The notes beneath the pieces are model-generated. The model saw only the letters and a list, made by a program, of their open reading frames with translations, searched no databases and was not told the origin of the DNA. This document shows, piece by piece, positions 15,802 to 24,106 of a stretch of 64,000 nt of DNA. The translations under genes were made by a program, and so were the position numbers. Position 1 is the stretch's first letter. Every line of letters starts with the position of its first letter. Origin of the DNA: Acidobacteriota bacterium (GTDB lineage Bacteria > Chlamydiota > Chlamydiia > Chlamydiales > Rhabdochlamydiaceae); contig CAJCHM010000003.1 of the NCBI GenBank assembly GCA_903970255.1, positions 1-64,000 on the forward strand, given 5' to 3'.

Positions 15802-18168
15802 ATGCTGAATTTTTTTCGCAAACATCAAAAATATTTTTTTATTGTCATCACTGCTGCCATTGTCGTTTCTTTTTGCTTTTTTGGAACCTATGGTGCAATG
15901 GGCCAGGAGGATTCTCCTGTCGATAAAGAAATTGGAAAGGGTGTATGCGGCAAGCCCATGATGCAGCTGGAGATCGCCTCTCTTAGCCGTCTGATATCAA
16001 GTTCTGCACTCGATCGCAACTCATGGGAAAAAGAGGGAATGCCTAATTTTCTCAATGATGGGGTGGTGGAGAAGGATTTTCTTTCTAACGGACTTGGGGT
16101 GATGCTTGCCCAAGGGTATTTTGATCAACTTAAAGAGGATTTAGATCAGAGAATAAAAAAAATCCATCACTTCCGCCCTTATGTTCACCCCCGCTCTTCC
16201 TTGATTAGCGTCGAAGGGGCATGGGCTAGATTTTCTCCCGATCTGCTCCAGCGGTTTAAAATGCTCAAATCTAAAAGTGATCAGTTAACAACTGAGACGT
16301 TTGCTTTAATGAGTCAGCTTTACGTCGACCAGGCGATGGTCCCTCCCGATATTTTGAAGCAGATTTTGATGATGCAGCAAAATCAGCTAGGAGTTGCTCC
16401 AGATCCTCTTCTTGCTAATTCCGATTTAGCCCTTTTTGGTTTTAAATCGATGGAAGATTGGTTTGGTCCAAAATTTGTTTCCCTCCTTTCTCAATTCATT
16501 TTAAACGCAGCCCAGATTGCAGAGGAGAGGGGTTATCAGGTGAAAACAGAGGAGGTCCGTGCCGAGCTCATCCAAAACATCATCCAAGGGTATCAACAGA
16601 TCTCAAAGGAAACCCATCTGTCATCTGAAGATGTGAATCATTACTTTCAAACGAAAAGCCGCTCGCTTGGCCTCGATGAGGCAGGAGTCATCCACATCTG
16701 GAAAAAAGTGATGCTGTTCCGCAGGTTGTTTGAAGATGCAAGCAGCTCTATCCTATTGGATCCGCTTGCCTATCAGCAATTTGACAAATACGCCAAAGAA
16801 AATGCGCGCATCTCCCTTTATCAATTACCTACATCTCTGCATTTTGCAGATTTTCGATCGATGATGAAATTCCAAATTTATCTTGAAGCAGTCGCGCAAG
16901 ACCCCTCTGGGCTTCGCAAGTCATTACATCTTCCTGCTCAGTTTGCAACCCTAGAGCAGATAGAAAAAAGAGCCCCCGAGCTTGTGGAGAAAAAATTTGA
17001 GATACAGTGGAGCACAGTTTCCAAAGAGGATTTGGGTAAAACCATTAGCGTCAAGCAGACTTGGAATTGGGAATCCTCTGCTCTCAATTGGGAAAAACTG
17101 CAGAAAAATTTCCCTGAATTAGCTCATCTCAATGCAACGACAGATCAGCTGCGTATAGATGCGTTAAAAAATTTGGATGAAAAATTGCGCATGAAAATCG
17201 ATCAGTTTGCAAGAGCTCAAATGATCGAAGAGCAACCCGAACAGATTCGTTCAGCTCTGCATTCCGCTCCTGTGGATACCGCAAATGTAGCAATTAAGAT
17301 GAAAGGAGGGCAGGTACCTCTTTTTGGGAAGATTGAAGTGAGCGATGAACTTGTAGCCCTCCTTCAGAATGCATCCCTAAAATCGGAAAGCCCCAATGAG
17401 GCAGCCCAACGTTTAAGTTTCTACTCTCCTGATGGGAATCATTTTTTCTGTATTCAAGTGCTTAATAAAGACGCCGCAAAGAAAGTGAGTGCATTTGCAG
17501 ATGCTGTAGCCGATGGATCGTTGGATCGATTGCTGGATAAAAAGCTTGAAGAGGCTTATCCGGATGTGCGCAAAAAAGATCCCCGCTATTTTCAGCAAAA
17601 TGATGGGCAATGGAAACCCTTTAAAGAGGTCAAAGACCAGATTGGCAGGCATTACTTTGCCGATCTTTTAAAAACAATTGAAGCAGGCTATCGCACCTAT
17701 TATGGAATCCTTCCAGGAAAGGAGGGGGAGCTCCCTTTAGCGTTTTACGGCAATGCTAGACTCCTTACCTACATGAGTGATGCTGCAGCAATTCTTCCCA
17801 CCAATCCAAGCAGCCTTGATTGGGTCAGATCAGAGCAAAATGCAGATGATTTTGCAACGCAGTGGCTTTTAGAAAAGAAAGTCCAAGTTGTTGATCGTTC
17901 TATGCTTCTTGGTTTTTCCAAAGATGAGATTTTCACCCTCAAACAAGATCAGTGGTCTAAAGTCAAAATGGGAGAGCGGGGAGCTTTGGCCCTTTATTGC
18001 ATCCTGGAAAAAGGGGAGTCTTTCCTGCCGCCGGTTCGAAGCGTTGAGCAAGGGCATCAGATCCTCTCCTATGATGCTAAACGGGACCTTATGCAACAAG
18101 TGATGCAAAGAGTTCACCACAAAAAAGCAATTGATCTCAGTTCCATTATTGCAAGAGATGATTCATGA
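15802..18168 (+). CDS. PpiD/SurA-like periplasmic folding protein
   Basis: 788 residues from the ATG at 15802, which has GGAGG at correct spacing; an earlier in-frame ATG at 15769 lacks one. The N-terminus LNFFRKHQKYFFIVITA...FFGTYG is the typical single-pass anchor of PpiD-type SurA_N chaperones. The rest is a long, mostly helical periplasmic part. I cannot point to a clear parvulin active domain; residues about 530-570 (FYSPDGNHFFCIQVL) may be a remnant. The likely role is chaperoning outer-membrane protein precursors. The stop overlaps the next start by four bases, so it is part of the same operon. Confidence 0.6.
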   Translation: MLNFFRKHQKYFFIVITAAIVVSFCFFGTYGAMGQEDSPVDKEIGKGVCGKPMMQLEIASLSRLISSSALDRNSWEKEGMPNFLNDGVVEKDFLSNGLGVMLAQGYFDQLKEDLDQRIKKIHHFRPYVHPRSSLISVEGAWARFSPDLLQRFKMLKSKSDQLTTETFALMSQLYVDQAMVPPDILKQILMMQQNQLGVAPDPLLANSDLALFGFKSMEDWFGPKFVSLLSQFILNAAQIAEERGYQVKTEEVRAELIQNIIQGYQQISKETHLSSEDVNHYFQTKSRSLGLDEAGVIHIWKKVMLFRRLFEDASSSILLDPLAYQQFDKYAKENARISLYQLPTSLHFADFRSMMKFQIYLEAVAQDPSGLRKSLHLPAQFATLEQIEKRAPELVEKKFEIQWSTVSKEDLGKTISVKQTWNWESSALNWEKLQKNFPELAHLNATTDQLRIDALKNLDEKLRMKIDQFARAQMIEEQPEQIRSALHSAPVDTANVAIKMKGGQVPLFGKIEVSDELVALLQNASLKSESPNEAAQRLSFYSPDGNHFFCIQVLNKDAAKKVSAFADAVADGSLDRLLDKKLEEAYPDVRKKDPRYFQQNDGQWKPFKEVKDQIGRHYFADLLKTIEAGYRTYYGILPGKEGELPLAFYGNARLLTYMSDAAAILPTNPSSLDWVRSEQNADDFATQWLLEKKVQVVDRSMLLGFSKDEIFTLKQDQWSKVKMGERGALALYCILEKGESFLPPVRSVEQGHQILSYDAKRDLMQQVMQRVHHKKAIDLSSIIARDDS

Positions 18169-18815
18169 GCATCGATATTTTTGAAAAGCTGCCAAGCATT
18201 GCGCCTATCGATTTTTTTAGCTTAAGCGGCAAGCTGCACTACTCTCAAAAGCCACCCTCTACAAAACTGATGCGCTCGAAATTTATGCTAGGGATCACCT
18301 CAGAGTGGCTAGATGAGGAGTGTTTTGCTAAACTTGCTCTTGCCTGGAATGAAACAGGAATTTTTATCGATGTATTTGTGGATAAACCTTTTGAGGAGGT
18401 TTTTTATCCCCGTTTTTCAGAAGGAGATGCCGTTGAGCTTTTTTTCGATACGCGCGATTTAAAAACTGCTAGTTTTTCTACACGGTTCTGCCACCGGTTT
18501 GTGTTTCTTCCAAAACCCATATCAGAGATATCTGCCCAAGAGATCTCCCATTTTCGCACGGAGGATACACATCCTCTCTGTGATGGAGCCGATCTGCAGG
18601 TTGTCTCCCACTTTGGGAAAAAAGACTATGAATTACAGATCTTTATCCCCGCCCATTGCCTGCACGGTTACGACCCTGCATCCTTTGATAGGATCGGTTT
18701 TACTTACCGGATTCATCGTTTTAAAGGGGCTGCGCAGCATTTTGCATTGAGCTGCCAACATTTTGCCCTTGAACAGCATCCCCGTCTTTGGGCAAGTTTT
18801 AAATTAGTAAAATAG
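18165..18815 (+). CDS. Conserved protein with CBM9-like beta-sandwich
   Basis: 216 residues, no signal peptide. The order of strands (LALAWNETGIFIDVFVDKPF, then GDAVELFFDTRDLK, then YELQIFIPAHCL, then FDRIGFTYRIHRFKG) resembles the carbohydrate-binding family 9-like fold found in many uncharacterised bacterial proteins. In C. trachomatis an uncharacterised gene (CT283) stands next to gcsH, as here. Whether it binds sugar is unknown. It is translationally coupled to the PpiD-like gene and ends 13 bp before gcvH. Confidence 0.5.
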   Translation: MSIDIFEKLPSIAPIDFFSLSGKLHYSQKPPSTKLMRSKFMLGITSEWLDEECFAKLALAWNETGIFIDVFVDKPFEEVFYPRFSEGDAVELFFDTRDLKTASFSTRFCHRFVFLPKPISEISAQEISHFRTEDTHPLCDGADLQVVSHFGKKDYELQIFIPAHCLHGYDPASFDRIGFTYRIHRFKGAAQHFALSCQHFALEQHPRLWASFKLVK

Positions 18816-18828
18816 GAAAGGTGTTAAG

Positions 18829-19188
18829 ATGAGATTCACTGACTCACATGAATGGATCAAAGTGGAAAATGGGGTCGGCACTGTGGGAATCACAGAGCAC
18901 GCCCAAAAAGAACTAGGCCAGGTAGTCTTTATCGAGCTGCCCTCTGTTGGAAAACAAGTGAATGCTGGAGATGAGGTCGCTGTTTTAGAATCGACTAAAG
19001 CCGCAGCCGACATCTATTCGCCTGTCACGGGAGAAATTGTGGAGATCAACCAAAAACTTGGGGACTTTATTCATGAGGTCAATTCCTCCGCAGAATCCTC
19101 TGGCTGGCTATTTAAAATCAAACTCTCCGATCACACAGAAATAGAGGCACTCCTCAATAAAGAGGACTATCTCAGCTTGATTCATTAG
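18829..19188 (+). CDS. gcvH: Glycine cleavage system H protein
   Basis: 119 residues, complete. The lipoylation site is ESTKAAADIYSPVTGE, followed by SSGWLFKIKLSD as in the family. It carries the aminomethyl group on lipoate in glycine cleavage. No gcvP or gcvT is in the window, and in Chlamydia gcsH (CT282) is also isolated, so it may act with the lipoate ligase in lipoyl relay rather than in full glycine cleavage. AAAGG precedes the ATG. Downstream is the repeat cluster at 19340-19594. Confidence 0.93.
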   Translation: MRFTDSHEWIKVENGVGTVGITEHAQKELGQVVFIELPSVGKQVNAGDEVAVLESTKAAADIYSPVTGEIVEINQKLGDFIHEVNSSAESSGWLFKIKLSDHTEIEALLNKEDYLSLIH

Positions 19189-19339
19189 GAAATAGCCAAG
19201 ATGCAAAAGGATAATTTTTGAAGTGCTAAACTCTAGTATTGACTATTCCGATATTTATTCTATTCTTTAAATAATTCATATCACTTTAATTCTAAATTTC
19301 TTAGTTTCAAAAAAACGCTTCTTTATAGTTGTTTTTCTT

Positions 19340-19510
19340 AATAACCTGAGTAATGGGTTTAATCCGCTCAACATCAACAATCTTTGCGTGATCTTGCCCT
19401 TGTTTTTCCAAAGGTATAGGGTCCTCCGCTATTACCTTTGGAAAAACAAGGGCAATTTCATCGCAAATCTCTGTTGATGTTGAGGGAAGAAACCCATTAC
19501 TCAGGTTATT
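19340..19510. repeat. Palindromic element, family D
   Basis: The termini are AATAACCTGAGTAATGGG (19340 onward) and its complement CCCATTACTCAGGTTATT (ending 19510). Inner arms pair too: CAACATCAACA...TGTTGATGTTG and TTGCCCTTGTTTTTCCAAAGG with its complement. It can fold into a single long hairpin and has no open reading frame of its own. A fragment of the same end lies at 32277-32290 behind murE. Confidence 0.85.
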
Positions 19511-19594
19511 ACTTCGAATAATGTCCCTGTTTGAGGAAAGGAAAAATGGTCGCGTTAAAACAAAAATTACAGGTACTTTTGAAGTAGCACCGGT
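19511..19594. repeat. Half copy of palindromic element, family C
   Basis: From ACTTCGAATAATGTCCCTG to GAAGTAGCACCGGT this is the right half of the family C element found whole at 39333-39493 and twice at 48028-48336. The left half is missing, and element D abuts exactly where the centre of C would be. Confidence 0.85.
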
Positions 19595-19743
19595 ATATCT
19601 AATAATATTATTTTGTGTAACTATTTCATATTCATCTATATGCAACTATTTTATTTTATAATAATATAAAAAATTGACTTTTTATAATAATTTATATAAA
19701 ATTATAATTATAATTATAAAAAACAAAAAAATGGAGATATTTT

Positions 19744-20457
19744 ATGATACAAAGAACCGTTAGTTATAAAAATATAATGTTATATTCCGGATCAGTTCGA
19801 ATTGTGGATATTGAAAAAAAATCTGATATTAATTTTAATAAAAATGAAGATATAAAAGAGGTTAATGCTAAAGTAAATAATGTTTTTGCAAAAATAAAAA
19901 ATTACGAATTTATTTTTAAAGATTTCGATTCATACAAAGATTTTATTGAATCTAATTTAAAAATAATATCAATTTGTTTATTTTTAGATACAGAGAAATT
20001 GGAAAAAATTATTTCTGTTTTTGATAAATTAATAAACGATGAAGAATGTGCAAAAGATCTAATATTAATGGAAAAAATAATTAATAGGCTTGAAGCTGAC
20101 TTCAATCTTGTCAATGTGATTGCTTCAAAAAATGAAATGTTTAATTCTGAATACCTGAGGGTTCAAGGAACAAACACATATGATGAAGCGAAGCAAGCAC
20201 TTGTAGGTGCTCGAACAACGCTCGAAAATGCTAAGCAACTTGTTTCAAAATATACTTTTAAGGAAATTTCTAATAATAAACCTAAACCTGAAAATAACAT
20301 TTTACAAGTTGATGATTTTCCTAAGGACAATGATAATATCCTAGATTTTAAAGGCAAGGATAGCCTTTCTCCTGATAATTCCAGTGCACCTCCTAGCCCC
20401 AGAAAACCAATTGAGTTTGATAGTTATACATGTATAGATGATGTTTTGAAAAAATAG
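19744..20457 (+). CDS. Unrecognised AT-rich protein, helical
   Basis: 237 residues, unlike anything I recognise. Residues 30-180 are charged and helical; the tail (180-237) is polar, Pro/Ser-rich (SSAPPSPRKPIEFD) and probably disordered. There is no signal peptide or membrane segment. The gene is much richer in A and T than its neighbours and lies between half-copies of repeat families C and B, which suggests an acquired segment. GGAGAT precedes the ATG. A secreted effector is possible, but nothing in the sequence proves it. Confidence 0.6.
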   Translation: MIQRTVSYKNIMLYSGSVRIVDIEKKSDINFNKNEDIKEVNAKVNNVFAKIKNYEFIFKDFDSYKDFIESNLKIISICLFLDTEKLEKIISVFDKLINDEECAKDLILMEKIINRLEADFNLVNVIASKNEMFNSEYLRVQGTNTYDEAKQALVGARTTLENAKQLVSKYTFKEISNNKPKPENNILQVDDFPKDNDNILDFKGKDSLSPDNSSAPPSPRKPIEFDSYTCIDDVLKK

Positions 20458-20480
20458 CTCTTAATTAGACAGATAAAAAA

Positions 20481-20508
20481 TCGCCCCGCTCCAATGGCTA
20501 AAGTCCAG
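20481..20508. repeat. Half copy of palindromic element, family B
   Basis: CGCCCCGCTCCAATGGCTAA followed by AGTCCAG is the right arm of the family B element. No left arm is present, so this is a remnant. Confidence 0.85.
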
Positions 20509-20580
20509 TTTGAGCAAAATGTATTTGGAGTTGCATTAAAAAATATCCTAGGATAATCTTAGGCAAAATTTTTAGTTTTA

Positions 20581-21261
20581 ATGCTGCTTTTAACTCCTCT
20601 TCTCAACCTTCTTTATCCGCCGCTCTGTTTGCATTGCAACACCTCTTTGCAACAGCGCGGTCCCCTATTCTGCCCCCATTGTTTGGAACATCTTTCTCTC
20701 ATGGAAACACAAGAGCGATGCTGGAGATGCTTTGGTCAGCTATATAAGGGGAGGTGCCAGCGATGCATCCATCGACAGTCCCTCATCCACCGGCAGATGG
20801 CAGCTTGTGAAATCATGGGTCCTGCGAAAAACCTTCTGCAGGGAATCGATCAGGGGTGCACAAGGTGTATTGCTGCGGCAGCATCGTTGATGGTATATCA
20901 ATGGCTAGAACAAAAGCAGCTGATACCAGAGGTGATCGTTGCTTTACCTATTCCCTTCTGGAAGAAACTTGCCAAGGGGAGCAATCCCAGTTTGCACTTA
21001 GCAAAACAGGTAGGAAAGCTCGTTGCAGCCCCGTTAGTATCAGCTCTTAAAGCCAAATGGGATCAAAGGCGGTTTTTAACTCAGGGGGAGTTTGGGTGGT
21101 GTTTTGAGGTCGATAAGAAAGGAGCAGCTTTTCTTTGCGATAAGAGGGTGCTTCTCATCGCTCCCATTCTCGATGATGGAGTGTTTCAAAGTGCAGCAAA
21201 GGAGTTGAGCTTCTATTATCCCGGGCAGATCGGTGGACTTGCCTTCTCAGTTCTCGCTTGA
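20581..21261 (+). CDS. ComF-like phosphoribosyltransferase-fold protein, motif degenerate
   Basis: 226 residues. It has the ComF N-terminal layout: LYPPLCLHCN and FCPHC zinc-type cysteine pairs, then CWRCFG...CQRC, then a phosphoribosyltransferase-like half (VIVALPIPFWKKLAKG...LAKQVGK). The diphosphate-binding loop, usually DDVxTTG, reads LIAPILDDGVFQSA, so the TTG part is lost. ComF proteins assist DNA uptake. In Chlamydia the gene between the nqr cluster and the bactofilin (CT277) holds this position. Its end overlaps the convergent bactofilin gene by 15 bp. Confidence 0.7.
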   Translation: MLLLTPLLNLLYPPLCLHCNTSLQQRGPLFCPHCLEHLSLMETQERCWRCFGQLYKGRCQRCIHRQSLIHRQMAACEIMGPAKNLLQGIDQGCTRCIAAAASLMVYQWLEQKQLIPEVIVALPIPFWKKLAKGSNPSLHLAKQVGKLVAAPLVSALKAKWDQRRFLTQGEFGWCFEVDKKGAAFLCDKRVLLIAPILDDGVFQSAAKELSFYYPGQIGGLAFSVLA

Positions 21262-21786
21262 GTAGTGGTCGTAGTCAAAGGTGTCGGTATCGGTAGGTTG
21301 TTTATTTTGTGCGATATTGAGAATGCCGATGATAGAGACCCCCTCATCAACGCTAATCAGCGGTGCGGTGATATCGCCATGCACCTCAGCTCTGCCTCGC
21401 AGCACCAGCCGCCGTTTAGCGACGATATTTCCTATGACTTTGCCAGAAATAAAAACCTCTTCTAAGTCGATGTTGGCTTTTACTAAGCCTGTAGGGCCAA
21501 CAATGAGTTTACCCGATGAGAGGAGTTCTCCTTCAAAGGAGCCATCGATCCGGATGAGCTTTTGAAAGGACAAGCTGCCTTTGATGCAAACCCCCTCCGC
21601 AATTGTCGTTTCTGGCTGTTCATTTTCTTTTAGTTCTTCTTCTTGCCCTTCATAGACGTTGGGATCGATAGGATTCATTAGATCAGTTGCAAAGGGAGTT
21701 CGTGGCCGATCGCCCAGATCGGGGAAAGTATGAGGTGGGTGCTCGATCTTTGGATCAAAAAAATCTTTACCAAATTTGTTTAACAT
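21247..21786 (-). CDS. bacA: Bactofilin
   Basis: 179 residues with a central right-handed beta-helix of the bactofilin type: IAEGVCIKGSLSFQKLIRIDG, then GKLIVGPTGLVKANIDLEEV, then GKVIGNIVAKRRLVLRGRAEVHGDI written here as two strands. The disordered ends (residues 1-60 and the last 20) are normal. Bactofilins polymerise without nucleotide and scaffold the envelope; the C. trachomatis homologue CT276 affects cell size. It lies beside dnaA as in Chlamydia, on the same strand with an 82-bp gap. Confidence 0.88.
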   Translation of the reverse strand: MLNKFGKDFFDPKIEHPPHTFPDLGDRPRTPFATDLMNPIDPNVYEGQEEELKENEQPETTIAEGVCIKGSLSFQKLIRIDGSFEGELLSSGKLIVGPTGLVKANIDLEEVFISGKVIGNIVAKRRLVLRGRAEVHGDITAPLISVDEGVSIIGILNIAQNKQPTDTDTFDYDHYSSEN

Positions 21787-21868
21787 GGCCGCCTCTTAAG
21801 TGTTTTTGTGCATTCTAACTATTAATTACTCTTTATAGCAGCAGGAGGGGAATCCGATCAACCAGCCT

Positions 21869-23227
21869 TTAAGCCTCAAGGTTGCGGCGGGCCATGTCGA
21901 TCTGACGGCGGAGGGTTTCATCCTTTACCACCTGGCCGCCAATTTTCTTCCAGGCATGTAAAAGAGTCGAGTGGGTTTTGCCTCCAAAGGCAGATGCAAG
22001 GCGGATGAGAGAATCGTGGATCATTTCCTTGGCAAGGTACATTGCGACCTGCCTTGGGAAGGCGACATCTTTTGTGCGCGATCCACTTTTGAGATCGCTG
22101 ACGCGGACGCCAAAAATGGTGGCAACGCTTTTGAGAATATTTTCGACGCTGATCTTTTTATGGGGAGCGTATTGAAATAGCTCGCTCAATGTTTTTTCCA
22201 CCACCTCCTCTGTCACATCAAGACCCATCAGCCGGCAATAAGCACCGAGTCGGTTGATGGCCCCCTCGAGCTGGCGGACGTTATTGAAGATATGCTCTGC
22301 GATGAAGAAGGCAACTTTTTGGGGGATCCGAAATCCTTTTTGTTCTGCTTTGTGTTGTAAAATGGCAACGCGGGTCTCCAGATCGGGGATGCCGATGTTG
22401 GCCACAAGACCCCATTCCATCCGTGCAACCATTCTTTCAGATAGCTTGAGTTGACCGGGGGGTTTGTCGGAGGTAATGATGATCTGTTTGCTTTGATTGA
22501 TCAGGCTCTCAAAAGTATTACAAAACTCTTCTTCGAAGTTAAGCCGGCTTTGTAAAAACTGAATATCGTCGACCATAAGGACATCGAGTGAGCGGAAATG
22601 CCGTTTCATCTTGTCCATCGATTTATTGCGCAAGTTGTCCATCAAATCATTGATAAATCCTTCTGTGGTGATGCACTGCACGCGCAATTTCTTATTGTGC
22701 TGCTGGATGTGGTGCCCGATGGCATGCAAAAGGTGAGTTTTACCGAGGCCAACTCCTCCATGGATAAAGAGGGGATTGTAGGATTTACAGGGAGATCTAG
22801 CAACGCCCATCGCCGCTGATTTTACAAACTGATTGGCAGGCCCTTCGATAAAATTTTCAAAGGTATAGTTAGGATTGAATCTGATTTCAGAGGTGTTCCG
22901 CTCATTAGACTCAGGAGTGGGAATGTGGGTAGTTTGAGGTGCGGCGCTAGAAATAGGCACGATCTTCTTTTTTGCCTCAGCCATAACAAAAGTGATGGCG
23001 AGTTCTCCCGACGATTTTAAGGGGAGGAAGGCGCAGAGATCTTTTTTATAGTTATCGAGGAGGTATTCTTGAACGAAGATGTTGGGAACTTCTAGGCAAA
23101 TCTCATCTGCTTTGCCGTCGATGACGCGAATGGGTGCAAACCAATTCTCAAATTCCGTCATCGAGCAGCGCTCGCTGATAAATTCTAGGAACTCAGACCA
23201 AGTGTCCTGCGGCGATTTTGTCAGCAT
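21869..23227 (-). CDS. dnaA: Chromosomal replication initiator DnaA
   Basis: 452 residues, complete. Domain I spans 1-90, then a linker, then the AAA+ ATPase with Walker [16 protein letters not shown], Walker [12 protein letters not shown] and sensor segments. The C-terminal DNA-binding domain has [19 protein letters not shown] and the signature [19 protein letters not shown]. Chlamydiae usually carry two dnaA copies. The position beside the bactofilin matches CT275, the second copy. It initiates replication by binding oriC boxes; whether this copy is the active initiator is not shown here. Confidence 0.95.
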   Translation of the reverse strand: MLTKSPQDTWSEFLEFISERCSMTEFENWFAPIRVIDGKADEICLEVPNIFVQEYLLDNYKKDLCAFLPLKSSGELAITFVMAEAKKKIVPISSAAPQTTHIPTPESNERNTSEIRFNPNYTFENFIEGPANQFVKSAAMGVARSPCKSYNPLFIHGGVGLGKTHLLHAIGHHIQQHNKKLRVQCITTEGFINDLMDNLRNKSMDKMKRHFRSLDVLMVDDIQFLQSRLNFEEEFCNTFESLINQSKQIIITSDKPPGQLKLSERMVARMEWGLVANIGIPDLETRVAILQHKAEQKGFRIPQKVAFFIAEHIFNNVRQLEGAINRLGAYCRLMGLDVTEEVVEKTLSELFQYAPHKKISVENILKSVATIFGVRVSDLKSGSRTKDVAFPRQVAMYLAKEMIHDSLIRLASAFGGKTHSTLLHAWKKIGGQVVKDETLRRQIDMARRNLEA

Positions 23228-23400
23228 ATTCTCTTTGTAGTTTATGCCGTCAAATTAGCATTGCGACCTAAAGCTGGCAACACATTTGTACATTGAGTTT
23301 TCCTTTATGGCCGTTAAGGTGTTGATGCTTAAAAATCAGGGCATCCCAAAAATTTGCAATTTAGCTTAGGCTGTTGTCAAAAAAGAGGATAGCGCGCTAT

Positions 23401-23419
23401 TGTGCATCTATGTGGAAAA
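23401..23419 (-). promoter_or_regulatory. Weak pair of DnaA-box-like sites
   Basis: TGTGGAAAA at 23411-23419 is the complement of TTTTCCACA, close to a DnaA box, with a poorer TGTGCATCT at 23401-23409. Two sites are too few to propose an origin. They could autoregulate dnaA, whose start is 180 bp away. Confidence 0.2.
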
Positions 23420-23444
23420 ATTTTAAATAAGGAAGTCTTACGTC

Positions 23445-23642
23445 ATGAATATACTAGCAAATGGACACCAGTGTGCTTTGGTCGAAAAAGGGGGGAAGTG
23501 CTGTGAGGGGGCTGCTTCGATGACAAGCTGCCGTGTTCCGATGTACCTCTTCGGGGGGTTGGTCCTTGCAGGACTTGTGATCATTATTGTTCTGCAGTCA
23601 AAAACCCTTAAACACCTGCATAAGGGTGGTAAAAAGAAGTAA
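23445..23642 (+). CDS. Small cysteine-rich single-pass membrane protein
   Basis: 65 residues: a polar N-terminus with four cysteines (HQCAL, KCCEG, SCRV), one hydrophobic helix (YLFGGLVLAGLVIIIVLQ at about 34-51) and a very basic tail (KHLHKGGKKK). AAGGAAG precedes the ATG. I do not recognise it. It is divergent from dnaA and followed by a palindromic element. Base composition matches the conserved neighbours, so it is probably native. Confidence 0.6.
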   Translation: MNILANGHQCALVEKGGKCCEGAASMTSCRVPMYLFGGLVLAGLVIIIVLQSKTLKHLHKGGKKK

Positions 23643-24106
23643 GCCCTGTTTCATGAGGGGGATTGGACGTTAAGGTTAAATCCCTCGGTTTAGTGTTGCT
23701 CTATTTGTAACTGTTCCTAAAAACGTGTTTAAACGTGTTTATTTTGTTTAGCTCCTGGAGTTTGGACTATAAATTTGGCCTGCAGACGACGGCTGTGACT
23801 TCATCAGATCTAACTTCTTCCTCATCAATAGCTAGCGCTATTGACTTCGTCGGTCAGTTAGATCTGATGAAGTCACAGCCGTCGTCTGCAGGCCAAATTT
23901 AGTCCAAACTCCAGTGAACAAAAATTTATTTTTATAACAGGCTGATAATCAATTAGTTGAAAAATAGCTTAAATTTATCTGCTTCATAAAGGCCTGTCGG
24001 CTAATACTTTCCTTTGCTTTCCTCTAAATATTCAATTTTCTGTTATTTTTTAATACTAACTAATGTTATAATAATATTTATAAAGAGCAAAAAATAGGTG
24101 TTATTT
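23643..24106. other. Intergenic stretch with palindromic element
   Basis: Contains the family A element (23755-23914), a short direct repeat of AAACGTGTTT at about 23731-23750 and AT-rich DNA leading to the LRR gene. No gene seen. Confidence 0.55.
23755..23914. repeat. Palindromic element, family A
   Basis: The termini CTGGAGTTTGGACTA and TAGTCCAAACTCCAG flank nearly perfect arms (GGCCTGCAGACGACGGCTGT with its complement; GACTTCATCAGATCTAAC with its complement) and a palindromic centre AATAGCTAGCGCTATT. A second copy with diverged arms is at 44773-44929, and a bare end is at 25562-25577. No target duplication is visible here. Confidence 0.9.

Larger units (their letters stand above)
19189..19743. 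other. Repeat-filled gap with AT-rich promoter region
   Basis: The stretch holds a palindromic element (19340-19510) joined to half of another family (19511-19594), then very AT-rich DNA (19600-19735) leading to a GGAGAT ribosome site before the next gene. I see no convincing coding sequence. A minus-strand reading across it (19307-19645) is just the translated repeats. Confidence 0.6.

Noticed and set aside
23228-23444. Replication origin upstream of dnaA
   Set aside because: Only one or two weak DnaA-like boxes and no AT-rich unwinding cluster; chlamydial origins are not reliably beside this dnaA copy.
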